The translations under genes were made by a program, and so were the position numbers. 64,000 nt of DNA from RH-AL1 sp050013235 (lineage in GTDB: Bacteria; Pseudomonadota; Alphaproteobacteria; Rhizobiales; Beijerinckiaceae), in contig JBEKFQ010000004.1 in NCBI GenBank assembly GCA_050013235.1, positions 41,092 through 105,091 of the forward strand, read 5' to 3'. Below the pieces are notes generated by a model. That model was not told where the DNA came from. It saw only the letters and a list, made by a program, of their open reading frames with translations, and ran no database searches. This document shows positions 52,725 to 61,364 of the stretch, piece after piece (positions within the stretch are counted from its first letter, which is position 1; every line of letters starts with the position of its first letter).

Positions 52725-54149
52725 TCACGAAAACTTAAACGGCACGAAATCCCGCCGATCCGGATCCACCGTCAGCGCCCGGTCGATGGGCGGCGCGGCG
52801 CGATGGGGGCAATCCATACGCTCGCACATCCGGCAGCTCACACCGATCAGGGTAACGGGGGCGGTCTTGAGGTCCAGCGTATCGGCATAGACCACCTCTT
52901 GCGCGTGGATCAGTTCGCAGCCGATCCCGAGGGCGTAATGGCGCGGCGGCGCGAGATGGCTGCCGCCGGACTTGGTGACCGCGCGCGCCACGCAGAGATA
53001 ACGCACGCCATCCGGCATTTCCGCGATTTGCACCAAGGTCCGCCCATACGCCTCGAAAGCTTCATGGACGTTCCATAGCGGGCAGGTGCCGCCGAACCGC
53101 GCGAATTGAAACCGGGTGGAGGAATGGCGCTTGATAATATTGCCGGCCCGGTCGAAGCGGACGAAATAGAAGGGAACGCCCTTGGCATTGGGCTTTTGCA
53201 AGGTCGAGAAACGGTGCCCAACCTGTTCGAAACTGGTGCCGAACATCGAGCAGAGCCGCTCCGCGTCGTAACGCGTCGCACGCGCCGCCGCCAGAAACCG
53301 CTCGTAAGGCATGAGAACCGCGCCGGCGAAATAATTGCCCAGCGCGAGGCGGGTAATGGCCGCGGCATCGGGCGTTTTGAACCCGGCGGTCGCGACAATC
53401 GCCTCGATCTCCCCGGTTTGTTCGAGAAGACCGATCTGCTGCGCCATCAGAAAGATGGCGGTGGACGGATCGATCCCCTCGCGCAGCCAGAGCACGCGAT
53501 TTTTCCGGTCGAGCCTTCGCATGAACCGCGAGCTCGGCTCGACCTTCTCGGTCTCGATCCGGATCGAATGACGCTTGAACAGATGGCTGGCGAGATTATC
53601 GGCCCGCGCCGCGACGGAGCCAAAAATCTGCTCGGCCAGCTCCTCGGCGGCGACGTCCAAACCCTCGAAATAATTGCTGCGGTAATGCAGGAAATCGCGG
53701 ACTTCCTCGTAAGGCATCAAAACGCCAGGCTGCCGCCCGCCTTCTTCGCCGCTGGCATAGACCTCGTCCAACATATGCAGACGCTCGCCAGTGCGGCGGA
53801 ACGCGACATGCATGCTCAAAAATGCATGGGCGAACCACGGCACATTGGCCGCTATGGTCTTCAAATCCTGCCCATTGGGCAGGAGACCCGCGAAAACCGG
53901 ATCGGCCAGAGCCTCGCGGAGATCGCTGACGAGACGCTCCGTATCCTCATGAACGAAGGCGCCGATATCCACGGAATAGGTCTGCGCCAGCGCAAGAAGC
54001 ACGGGCGCCGTCAAGGGCCGCTGGTTGTTTTCGATCTGGTTGAGATAAGAGGGCGAAATGCCCAGCCGTTCGGCGAACGCGCCCTGGTTCAGGGAATTCG
54101 CCTCTCGCAAATGACGAATTTTGGTTCCCGCGAAAATTTTTTGACGCAT
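52725..54149 (-). CDS. XRE-family short-chain acyl-CoA regulator (PccR/ScfR/RamB type)
   Basis: A 474-residue regulator. The N-terminal helix-turn-helix (residues about 7-60) has IRHLREANSLNQGAFAERLG and ISPSYLNQIENNQRPL. A middle ImmA/IrrE-like region and a C-terminal DUF2083 domain follow, ending with a cysteine-rich GVSCRMCERMDCPHR. This architecture is that of PccR of Rhodobacter and RamB of Corynebacterium, which sense short-chain acyl-CoAs and control propionyl-CoA or acetate genes. ATG 54149 is used; a palindrome TTGCAAAT-GCG-ATTTGCAA lies 16 bases upstream and resembles the PccR motif, so self-regulation is likely. No propionyl-CoA carboxylase gene is visible nearby. Confidence 0.88.
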   Translation of the reverse strand: MRQKIFAGTKIRHLREANSLNQGAFAERLGISPSYLNQIENNQRPLTAPVLLALAQTYSVDIGAFVHEDTERLVSDLREALADPVFAGLLPNGQDLKTIAANVPWFAHAFLSMHVAFRRTGERLHMLDEVYASGEEGGRQPGVLMPYEEVRDFLHYRSNYFEGLDVAAEELAEQIFGSVAARADNLASHLFKRHSIRIETEKVEPSSRFMRRLDRKNRVLWLREGIDPSTAIFLMAQQIGLLEQTGEIEAIVATAGFKTPDAAAITRLALGNYFAGAVLMPYERFLAAARATRYDAERLCSMFGTSFEQVGHRFSTLQKPNAKGVPFYFVRFDRAGNIIKRHSSTRFQFARFGGTCPLWNVHEAFEAYGRTLVQIAEMPDGVRYLCVARAVTKSGGSHLAPPRHYALGIGCELIHAQEVVYADTLDLKTAPVTLIGVSCRMCERMDCPHRAAPPIDRALTVDPDRRDFVPFKFS

Positions 54150-54164
54150 GTAAACATTGTAACA

Positions 54165-54183
54165 TTGCAAATGCGATTTGCAA
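54165..54183. promoter_or_regulatory. TTGCAAAT-GCG-ATTTGCAA operator of the PccR-like gene
   Basis: A perfect 8-bp inverted repeat with a three-base centre, in the divergent spacer between the PccR-like gene (starts 54149, leftward) and the LuxR-type gene (starts 54267, rightward). It resembles the TTTGCAAA double-site motif reported for PccR. Confidence 0.75.
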
Positions 54184-54266
54184 AGACTTCGCAACCGCAC
54201 GATTTTTAAAGCGATTAATAAAAATTTTCAGGCTATGTCCAACGGCGGATAGGGAGGACATATCCA

Positions 54267-54950
54267 ATGCCATTCGATAGCTTCAAGACTGGGACCATAG
54301 AAGTCACCGGCGCTGCTTCGTCACTGATTGTCATTTATTCCGCGCCGCTCGTCCGGCTCGGAATTGCGAGCGCTTTGAGGCTCTTCGCCGGTCTTAACGG
54401 CAGGAGCATCCACCTCGGCGGCAAGCTCGCCGAAGTCGCGGAGGCCATCAAGGCCGCAAACCGCGGCGATATTATTATCGCCGACGTCAGTGCTTGGTCG
54501 GCAATTGAAAAGGACACGACGGGCCTTCGCGATCACGTCCGCAACAATGGCATTTCCATCGCCATTCTCGCCTCGACGGATGAAAGTGCCCATCGGCTTC
54601 TGCAACTTCGCGGCGTGGCCGGCGTGATTTCGCCGGAATGCGACGCGAAAGAACTCGAAGTCGCGATCAGCGACATTGCAAATGGCAATACTTACTTCAA
54701 GCTCGAGAACAAACTGGCCCCGGCGACGGGTCTCTCCAAGCTTTCCAGCCGTCAGGTCGAGATCCTCGAACTGATGACGCGCGGCCTGCTCAACAAGCAG
54801 ATCGCGTGGGAACTCGGCGTGACCGAAGGCACCGTGAAGAGCCATGTCTCGGCCATCCTCGAAAAGCTCGGCTGCGACCGCCGCACCCAAGCCATCGCGG
54901 CCTTCCTGCAAAGCCTCGGCGTCGGACAAAACCACCACCTCGCGGCTTAA
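54267..54950 (+). CDS. LuxR-family transcriptional regulator with degenerate receiver domain
   Basis: A 227-residue NarL-type protein. Residues 1-140 have receiver-domain layout (SLIVIYSAPLVRLGIASALR ... DIIIADVSAW), but the N-terminal acidic pair is replaced by Tyr-Ser in IVIYSAPLVR. An Asp at about residue 73 is at or near the phospho-acceptor position. The C-terminal LuxR helix-turn-helix is complete (LSSRQVEILELMTRGLLNKQ, GTVKSHVSAILEKLGC). Without the metal-binding acids, normal phosphorylation is doubtful. No kinase gene is adjacent. A strong terminator follows. Confidence 0.88.
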   Translation: MPFDSFKTGTIEVTGAASSLIVIYSAPLVRLGIASALRLFAGLNGRSIHLGGKLAEVAEAIKAANRGDIIIADVSAWSAIEKDTTGLRDHVRNNGISIAILASTDESAHRLLQLRGVAGVISPECDAKELEVAISDIANGNTYFKLENKLAPATGLSKLSSRQVEILELMTRGLLNKQIAWELGVTEGTVKSHVSAILEKLGCDRRTQAIAAFLQSLGVGQNHHLAA

Positions 54951-54956
54951 AAATTT

Positions 54957-55008
54957 AAACCCCGGCACCGGCACTTTGAAACCAAGTGGACCCTGCCGGG
55001 GTTTTCTT
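54957..55008 (+). terminator. intrinsic terminator after LuxR-type gene
   Basis: CCCCGGCA at 54960-54967 pairs with TGCCGGGG at 54994-55001; the stem is flanked by AAA and followed by TTTTCTTT. The loop is about 26 bases and may fold further. Confidence 0.85.
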
Positions 55009-55253
55009 TAAGGCGCGGATGAAAACGCCCGCTTCCAACGAGATCCCCGCTCCTTCGGCTCTTTCGACAGGAACGAGGCCATGACCCCGGCCAAAACGGG
55101 GCATCATAAAAAGTGTGTACGGGAAGAAACGCCACGGGACAGCTTCCACCGGTCAGGCGATCACGCCGCTGGTGCAAGCGTCTTGGCTTCCTTGGAGCGG
55201 TTTCGAAACGACACCCGGCGTCTTTGGCGATTCCGCTCTCAGCGGTCTCCCAG

Positions 55254-56162
55254 CTAATTTACAGTCGCTTCTTTTTTTCTTTCATTTGCAATCATCGCGG
55301 CAAATGTTCCGGCAAAGAGATGGACGTCGCCGGGCCATCTCGCGGAGAGATAATTGCCATCCCGCACGATGAACGCTGGGCGATGATCGCTCGCGCTATC
55401 GCGAAAGAGGCCGCTGGTTTTGCGGAAATAATCCGGCGCGGCAGGATCGGCGTCCTTAAAATCGCTGGGTGAAGCCAAGGCCCGCGTGACTTCCGCCTGA
55501 ACGCCGGCGAAGCCCGCCGGCTCCCCCGGTTTTTCGACATAGGTGCGAAAGTAATCGGGGTCCCAAAAACGGCCGGCGAATTTCATCGTGGCCCAAGCGG
55601 AATTTTCGAGCCTCCATGTCAAGGCGGTCGTCTTTCGCCCGTACAGAACCGATTTGCCCGTCGCGGCCGAGCGGCTTCTCGCCGCCAGGACGACACCATG
55701 GCAGATGGCGGCCACGGGCTTTCCGCTCTCGAAAAAGGCGGCGACAAAACGCTGTAAAACCTCGCTTTCGAGATAAGAAGTCATCCCGCGTGCCCAATGC
55801 CCGCCCGGCAGCAGCAATGCGTCGTAACGACGAGGGTCGAGCGACGCGTAAGGACGCGGTTTGTTGAACGTCGCGTGCGACACCATTTCCCGATAGGCGG
55901 CGCGGGCTTCGGCATTTGCGCGTGAGATCAGACCCAGCAGCTTGATCTTTTTGAGCCCCGGAATGAAGCCCCAGAGATCCAGTCCTTCCCCCGTCAACAT
56001 GAGGGGATCGCCACGCGACACGGTTCCATCAGGCGTCGCGAACGAGACCTCGTAACCCGCGCCGGACAGGATCTTCCAACTCACCGCCGCTTCCGACGGG
56101 TCGAAATCGCGCGACGGCAGAGGAATGAGAACGTGGGGACGCGGCGGCATGTCGTGCTCCAT
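55254..56162 (-). CDS. DJ-1/PfpI-family protein (type 1 glutamine amidotransferase-like)
   Basis: A 302-residue DJ-1/PfpI superfamily protein. The nucleophile elbow is PVAAICHGVVLAAR with Cys, preceded by YDALLLPGGHWARG and an early PLPSRDFDPSEAAVSW. ATFNKPRPYASLDPRRYD and RFWDPDYFRTYVEKP place it in the longer subgroup related to Hsp31-type glyoxalase/chaperone or isonitrile-hydratase-like enzymes; the substrate is unknown. ATG 56162 has AGGAGG upstream. It is divergent from padR, whose operator-like repeats lie in the shared spacer, so PadR may control it. Confidence 0.85.
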   Translation of the reverse strand: MEHDMPPRPHVLIPLPSRDFDPSEAAVSWKILSGAGYEVSFATPDGTVSRGDPLMLTGEGLDLWGFIPGLKKIKLLGLISRANAEARAAYREMVSHATFNKPRPYASLDPRRYDALLLPGGHWARGMTSYLESEVLQRFVAAFFESGKPVAAICHGVVLAARSRSAATGKSVLYGRKTTALTWRLENSAWATMKFAGRFWDPDYFRTYVEKPGEPAGFAGVQAEVTRALASPSDFKDADPAAPDYFRKTSGLFRDSASDHRPAFIVRDGNYLSARWPGDVHLFAGTFAAMIANERKKEATVN

Positions 56163-56262
56163 CGATAAGCCTCCTGCGTCACCGCCTACCGGTAACACAG
56201 CCTCGTCTCATTTTCACCGGCGACGCCCCGATTTCCAAAAACTCGCTTGACAAGACACATCT

Positions 56263-56287
56263 AAGATATATCTTACTAAGATATATC
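56263..56287. promoter_or_regulatory. TAAGATATATC double site upstream of padR
   Basis: AAGATATATCTT at 56263-56274 is a perfect 12-bp palindrome. A second AAGATATATC lies at 56278-56287, three bases further on, with a GTGA/TCAC inverted repeat following. It lies between padR and the DJ-1/PfpI gene and is a likely PadR operator overlapping the promoter. Confidence 0.7.
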
Positions 56288-56320
56288 GTGACACATCGTC
56301 ACGATGATAGGAGAGAAAAA

Positions 56321-56938
56321 ATGAGATTTCGTTTCGGACTTCACCGGTTTCATACCGAGGATGGGCATAATGAGGGCGGCCATGGCGAAGGCGGTCCTGG
56401 CGGCGAGCGGCATCGCGGGTTTCGCGGGCCTCACCGGCATGGCGGCGGCGGACCGCGCGGTCCGGGAATGGGTGGCCGGGCCCGCATGTTCGAGCAGGGC
56501 GACTTGCGCCTCGTGATTTTAAAGCTCTTGGCGGACAAACCCGCGCATGGCTACGAGATCATCAAACTCGTCGAGGAGCGCTTCGGCGGCGGGTATGCGC
56601 CGAGCCCCGGCATCGTCTACCCCACGCTGACCCTCTTGGAAGAACTGGGTCAGGTCGCGGTCGTCCAAACCGAGGGCGCGCGCAAACTATACGACATTAC
56701 GCCGGAAGGGCGGGCGGTTCTGGAGGCGGAGCGGACGGTGGTCAGCCGTATTTTCGAGCGGATCGAAGAAGTCCGGCGGCGGCACGGCGGCGCATCCGAC
56801 CCGCGAATTGTCCGTGCCACGGAAAATTTAAAAACCGCGCTGCGGCTTCGTCTCGAAGCCGGGCCGCTCGCGCCGGAACAAGCCGCCGCGATTGCCGGAA
56901 TTCTCGACGAAGCGGCCAAGGCCGTCGAGCGGAGCTAG
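56321..56938 (+). CDS. PadR-family transcriptional regulator with His/Gly-rich N-terminus
   Basis: A 205-residue regulator. Residues 1-55 are rich in Gly, His and Arg (seven His, for example GHNEGGHGEGG and GPHRHGGGG). The PadR winged helix then runs from MFEQGDLRLVILKLLADKPA through HGYEIIKLVEERFGGGY, SPGIVYPTLTLLEELG and KLYDITPEGRAVL. A C-terminal helical segment gives dimerisation. ATG 56321 follows AGGAGAG. The His-rich extension could bind metal, as in nickel- or iron-linked PadR proteins; that is inference. Divergent from the DJ-1/PfpI gene. Confidence 0.9.
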   Translation: MRFRFGLHRFHTEDGHNEGGHGEGGPGGERHRGFRGPHRHGGGGPRGPGMGGRARMFEQGDLRLVILKLLADKPAHGYEIIKLVEERFGGGYAPSPGIVYPTLTLLEELGQVAVVQTEGARKLYDITPEGRAVLEAERTVVSRIFERIEEVRRRHGGASDPRIVRATENLKTALRLRLEAGPLAPEQAAAIAGILDEAAKAVERS

Positions 56939-56947
56939 AACTTCGCG

Positions 56948-56975
56948 CTCCTTCTCCCACTCGTGGGAGAAGGAG
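56948..56975. repeat. CTCCTTCTCCCAC/GTGGGAGAAGGAG hairpin
   Basis: A 13-bp perfect inverted repeat with a two-base loop in the short spacer between the converging padR and typA genes. It is the longest of the three pyrimidine/purine hairpins in the window. There is no T-tract, though a stem of this strength may still block or stabilise transcripts. Confidence 0.75.
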
Positions 56976-57012
56976 GCGTATTATCGCGAAAGGGAGAAGG
57001 AGCCGTGCTCCC

Positions 57013-58836
57013 TCAGCCCACCGCGGCATCCTTGCTACGGCCGAAGCGCTTGCGGTCATTGGAATCGAGGTAGGTCTTGCGCAGGCGGATCGATTTGGGC
57101 GTCACTTCCACCAATTCGTCGTCTTCGATATAGGCCAGCGCTTTTTCCAGCGTCATGCGAATCGGCGGGGTCAGGCGCACGGCCTCGTCCTTGCCGGCGG
57201 CGCGGATATTGGTCAGCTGCTTGCCTTTGAGCACGTTGATTTCGAGATCGTTCTCGCGCGTGTGCTCGCCGATGATCATGCCCTTGTAGACCTTCCAGCC
57301 GGGCTCGATCATCATCGGGCCGCGATCTTCCAGCTTCCACATGGCATAGGCCACGCTCTCGCCCTGATCGTTGGAAATCAGCACGCCGTTGCGGCGCCCG
57401 GTAATATTGCCCCGCCACGGCGAATAGCTGTGGAACAAGCGGTTCATGATCGCCGTGCCCTTGGTATCGGTCAGGAGTTCGCCCTGATAACCGATCAGGC
57501 CACGGGTCGGCGCATGGAACACGAGGCGCAAGCGATTGCCGCCGGATGGCCGCATCTCGGTCATCTCCGCCTTGCGCTCCGACATTTTCTGCACGACGAC
57601 ACCGGAATGCTCCTCGTCGACGTCGATCACGACCTCCTCGATCGGCTCGAGCAGCTCGCCGCTTTCGTCTTTCTTGAACACCACTTTCGGGCGCGAGACG
57701 CTGAGTTCGAACCCTTCGCGGCGCATGACCTCGATCAGGATCGAGAGCTGCAATTCGCCGCGGCCGGAGACGATGTAGGAATCGCCTTCCGGCGAATCCT
57801 CGATCTTCAGCGCGACATTACCCTCGGCTTCCTTCATCAGCCGGTCGCGGATGACGCGGGTCGTGACCTTATCGCCTTCGGTGCCGGCCAACGGGGAATC
57901 GTTGACCATGAACGTCATGGAGAGGGTCGGCGGATCGATCGGCTGCGCCTGCAAGGGTTCGGTCACCTCTTGCGCGCAAAGCGTATCGGCGACGTTGAAC
58001 TTCACGAGCCCGGCGATGGCGACGATATCGCCGGCCTCGGCTTCGTCGATCGGCGTCCGCTCGATGCCCCGGAAGGCGAGAATCTTGGAGACCCGGCCGG
58101 TCTCGACCACATTGCCCTTGGCATCCAAAACCTTGACGCTCTGGTTCGGCTTCACGCTGCCGGCAAAAACGCGGCCGGTGACGATGCGGCCGAGATAGGG
58201 GTTGGCCTCGAGCAAGGTGCCGAGCATGCGGAACCCGCCCTCTTGCACGGTGGGCGCGGGCACGTGCCGGGTGACGAGATCGAACAAAGGCTGCATGCCG
58301 TCTTTCGGGCCGTCCGGGTTTTCGGACATCCAACCCTGCTTGGCGGACCCATAAAGGATTGGGAAATCCAATTGCTCGTCGGTCGCGTCGAGCGCGGCGA
58401 AGAGGTCAAACACCTCGTTGACGACTTCGGTGACGCGGGCGTCGGGCTTATCGACCTTGTTGACGGCGACAATCGGCTTCAGCCCCATCTTGAGCGCCTT
58501 GCCGACGACGAATTTCGTCTGCGGCATCGGGCCTTCCGAGGCATCGACGAGCACAATGGCACCATCGACCATGGAGAGAATCCGCTCGACCTCGCCGCCG
58601 AAATCGGCGTGGCCCGGGGTGTCGACGATATTGATGCGAAAATCCTTGTAGGCGATGGAGGTCGCCTTCGCCATGATCGTGATGCCCCGCTCTTTTTCGA
58701 GGTCGTTCGAATCCATCACGCGCTCCACCACGCGCTGATTTTCACGGAAGGCACCGGACTGCTGGAGGAGGCGGTCGACGAGAGTGGTCTTTCCATGATC
58801 GACGTGGGCGATGATGGCGATGTTGCGCAATTTCAT
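57013..58836 (-). CDS. typA: translational GTPase TypA/BipA
   Basis: Ribosome-associated GTPase of the elongation factor family, involved in ribosome assembly and stress growth. The 607-residue product is the normal length. It has G1 AHVDHGKTTLVDRLL, the switch motif ERGITIMAKATS, G3 DTPGHADFGGEVER and G4 VNKVDKPDARV. It then has EF-G-like domains and the BipA C-terminus with TRGLIGYQGELLTDTKGTA and DELVEVTPKSIRLRK. ATG 58836 starts the conserved MKLRNIAIIAHVDHG; the frame is open 42 codons upstream without homology. Confidence 0.97.
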   Translation of the reverse strand: MKLRNIAIIAHVDHGKTTLVDRLLQQSGAFRENQRVVERVMDSNDLEKERGITIMAKATSIAYKDFRINIVDTPGHADFGGEVERILSMVDGAIVLVDASEGPMPQTKFVVGKALKMGLKPIVAVNKVDKPDARVTEVVNEVFDLFAALDATDEQLDFPILYGSAKQGWMSENPDGPKDGMQPLFDLVTRHVPAPTVQEGGFRMLGTLLEANPYLGRIVTGRVFAGSVKPNQSVKVLDAKGNVVETGRVSKILAFRGIERTPIDEAEAGDIVAIAGLVKFNVADTLCAQEVTEPLQAQPIDPPTLSMTFMVNDSPLAGTEGDKVTTRVIRDRLMKEAEGNVALKIEDSPEGDSYIVSGRGELQLSILIEVMRREGFELSVSRPKVVFKKDESGELLEPIEEVVIDVDEEHSGVVVQKMSERKAEMTEMRPSGGNRLRLVFHAPTRGLIGYQGELLTDTKGTAIMNRLFHSYSPWRGNITGRRNGVLISNDQGESVAYAMWKLEDRGPMMIEPGWKVYKGMIIGEHTRENDLEINVLKGKQLTNIRAAGKDEAVRLTPPIRMTLEKALAYIEDDELVEVTPKSIRLRKTYLDSNDRKRFGRSKDAAVG

Positions 58837-59044
58837 GAACAGGCCGTGGCTGGATCTAGCGAGAGAGCCTAGTTCCACCGGCTGTGAAACGTCATCATCT
58901 CGCAATTGCAGCATGCCATAAACTAAAACGTCCCAGAATGGAAACAAATTGATGGCGGCCACGTTTTAAGACGGCAAACAAGGTGAAACCAGCGCCCGCG
59001 AGACGTTCCGGCTCCCAAGCGCCGGGGATCGAAATTCAAGCCGC

Positions 59045-60484
59045 TCAATTTGCCACGGCGTCGCTTGCCCGGAGAAGAACGGGCGCGAAAACCAGCCCGA
59101 TCATCAGCAGACATGGCCCGTCCGGCTGCAAGACAGCGGCCTTGCCCGGCATTTCGGCGACCGGGGCGGCGATGTATCGCTCGTTTGGCTGCGTCGCGCG
59201 TTCCACGAGAACGGCGGGCGTGGCCGGGTCCATCCCCTGCCCCAAAAGCTTGGCCACCAGGGCGTCCATCGTCTTCACGCCCATATAGATGACGGTGGCG
59301 GCGCCGCGATCGCAGAGCGCCGCCCAGTCGATATCCTCGGGCAGCCGCCCGTCCCTCGCATGCGCGGTGACGAACTGGAGCCGGCGCGCGATATCCCGCT
59401 CGGTCAGGGAAATCCGCAGCGAGGCGGCCGCCCCGAGCGCCGCCGTGACGCCGGGGATCACCTCGACGGGCACCCCCGCCTCCGCGAGCGCCGCGATTTC
59501 CTCGTTCGCACGGCCAAAAATCATGGGATCGCCCCCCTTGAGGCGAACGACGTTTTTACCCGCCCGGCCCAACTCGATCATCAGGGCGGTAATGTCCTCC
59601 TGCCTGCAGGAGGGCCGGTACCCCCTTTTGCCGACATCGATCTTTTGCGCCTCGCGCCGCGCCATCGCGACGATCTCCGGCGCGACGAGATTGTCGTAGA
59701 GCACGACGTCCGCCCCTTGCAGCGCCCGCAGCGCCTTGAGCGTGATGAGACCGGGATCGCCGGGGCCAGCGCCGACCAAAGTCACCCGCCCCTCGGGATG
59801 CGCCGGCCCCGCCCCGGTCTTGGCGAGAAACGTCTCGAAATCCGCCTCGTCCGGCGCGGCGTCACTCGTCTCGAGCGCGCGCCGCGAAAAGCCCTCCCAA
59901 AAGGCGCGGCGGGCCTGAAACGGAAGATGCAGCGGGCTCAAGCGGGCGCGCCATCGCCGGGCCGCTTGCGCCCAGGCCTGGATATTGGCGGGCAGCAGCG
60001 TCTCGAGCCACCCGCGGATGGCCTGGGCGAAGACCGGCGCCGTACCATGGGTGGAAATCCCGATTACCAGCGGCGAGCGGTTGACCAAGGCGCCGAACTG
60101 GAAATCGCAAAAGGCCGGTTTGTCGATGGCGTTCATCGGGACGCCCGCCGCCTTGGCAGCGGCTTGGAAGGCCGCCGCCTCCGGATCTGTTTCCGCATCG
60201 ATCAAAGCGAGCGCCGCGCCGGGCAAATCACTTGGCTGCCAAGACCGCTCGATCAGCCGCGCGCGGGGACAACGCGCCAGAAGGGCCCGCATGTCTTCGC
60301 AGGGATCCAGCGCGATCACATCGAGCGCCGCGCCCGCCGCGTTCAAAAGCTCGGCCTTCCAAACCGCCCGCGCGCTTGCCCCCGCCAGCACGGCGCGCTT
60401 GCCTTCGAGCGCGAAAAACACTGGGAGAACAGAAAGTTCCCCCATGGGTTCACCCGGCTGCGTCCCGCTCCTGGCTTCGCTCAT
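59045..60484 (-). CDS. cysG: siroheme synthase
   Basis: Trifunctional enzyme making siroheme for sulfite and nitrite reductase, 479 residues. The N-terminal half is the precorrin-2 dehydrogenase/ferrochelatase domain (PVFFALEGKRAVLAGASARAVW ... SPLVIGISTHGTAPVFAQAI). The C-terminal half is uroporphyrinogen-III C-methyltransferase (VTLVGAGPGDPGLITLKALR, RLKGGDPMIFGRANEEI). In the NAD site the usual glycine-rich loop reads AGASARA, with fewer glycines than E. coli CysG. ATG 60484 follows AAGGAT; ATG 60445 is an alternative. It fits the sulfur-assimilation genes elsewhere in the window. Confidence 0.94.
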   Translation of the reverse strand: MSEARSGTQPGEPMGELSVLPVFFALEGKRAVLAGASARAVWKAELLNAAGAALDVIALDPCEDMRALLARCPRARLIERSWQPSDLPGAALALIDAETDPEAAAFQAAAKAAGVPMNAIDKPAFCDFQFGALVNRSPLVIGISTHGTAPVFAQAIRGWLETLLPANIQAWAQAARRWRARLSPLHLPFQARRAFWEGFSRRALETSDAAPDEADFETFLAKTGAGPAHPEGRVTLVGAGPGDPGLITLKALRALQGADVVLYDNLVAPEIVAMARREAQKIDVGKRGYRPSCRQEDITALMIELGRAGKNVVRLKGGDPMIFGRANEEIAALAEAGVPVEVIPGVTAALGAAASLRISLTERDIARRLQFVTAHARDGRLPEDIDWAALCDRGAATVIYMGVKTMDALVAKLLGQGMDPATPAVLVERATQPNERYIAAPVAEMPGKAAVLQPDGPCLLMIGLVFAPVLLRASDAVAN

Positions 60485-60693
60485 CAGACCCATATCCTTC
60501 AAAGGCGACAGGCCTCCCAAAACCTGCCGCGAGAGTCAAACCCCAAAATCGCCCCGAGCCGGCGGCCCCTTTTCAAACTTCGCGAATTTTCATGGCGAAC
60601 AAAGCTTGCCCAGCGCCGGCATTGCGGTTATACCCGCGCCCTCGACGGCATTTGCCGGAACGGAGCCCTGCCCAAGGGGCTCTCGAAAAGCGT

Positions 60694-60769
<76 letters not shown>

Positions 60770-60914
60770 ATTAAATCAACAGGTTAAAGCCGAAGCAGGA
60801 ACGCGTCTTTCTCCCAGGGTAACTGCTCGGGTAACACGCACCATTGTATCCACTATTGCAACCCAGAGATAAAAAACAAGCTCGGGAGTGTTGTTGGTTG
60901 GCGGGCGGTGAAAT

Positions 60915-61364
60915 GTGACGTCAGAGATCGACGAAAAAGCAACCGAAGAAGCCGGAAGCGTTCCGCTGGCAGCACCTGCTGACCAACCCAAACCTATCTT
61001 ACATGCCATAAGAGTGCGGCAGGTATCGGAAAAAGATCTCGGTTCGACCGGCGTGCAGCGAATGCTGGTAGATTCGATTGACAGACTTGAGAGCGAGCTC
61101 AAGGAAGCACAATCATTTCGAGAAAAATTTCATGACGCTGACAAAAAACTGGCTGTTCTCACTGAATCAAAGTCCATTTCTACCGCCCTATCGGCGATTA
61201 TAACGGCAACCATAGCGCTTAGCTCGGCCGCAATCGGCGCCGCTCCAAGCTATATCACCGCAGATACACTGCCCCAGGCGCATCTAGCGGCATGGATTGT
61301 TTTTTGTTTGTCTCTCATTCTTTTGTTAGTGGCCATAATAGCGCAGATAATCAAATGGAAATAG
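60915..61364 (+). CDS. unknown protein with two C-terminal membrane segments
   Basis: A 149-residue protein from a probable GTG start at 60915. Residues 1-50 are hydrophilic. A charged helical stretch follows (SIDRLESELKEAQSFREKFH), likely coiled coil. Two hydrophobic segments come last (about 88-110, STALSAIITATIALSSAAIG, and 122-146, AWIVFCLSLILLLVAIIAQ), ending IIKWK. The N-terminal domain would face the cytoplasm. The end overlaps the next gene by ten bases, so the two form a unit. I recognise no family. It is the first gene after the tRNA. Confidence 0.65.
   Translation: MTSEIDEKATEEAGSVPLAAPADQPKPILHAIRVRQVSEKDLGSTGVQRMLVDSIDRLESELKEAQSFREKFHDADKKLAVLTESKSISTALSAIITATIALSSAAIGAAPSYITADTLPQAHLAAWIVFCLSLILLLVAIIAQIIKWK

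Noticed and set aside
57262..58872. Plus-strand frame of over 500 codons
   Set aside because: Lies fully antisense to typA; no domain features.
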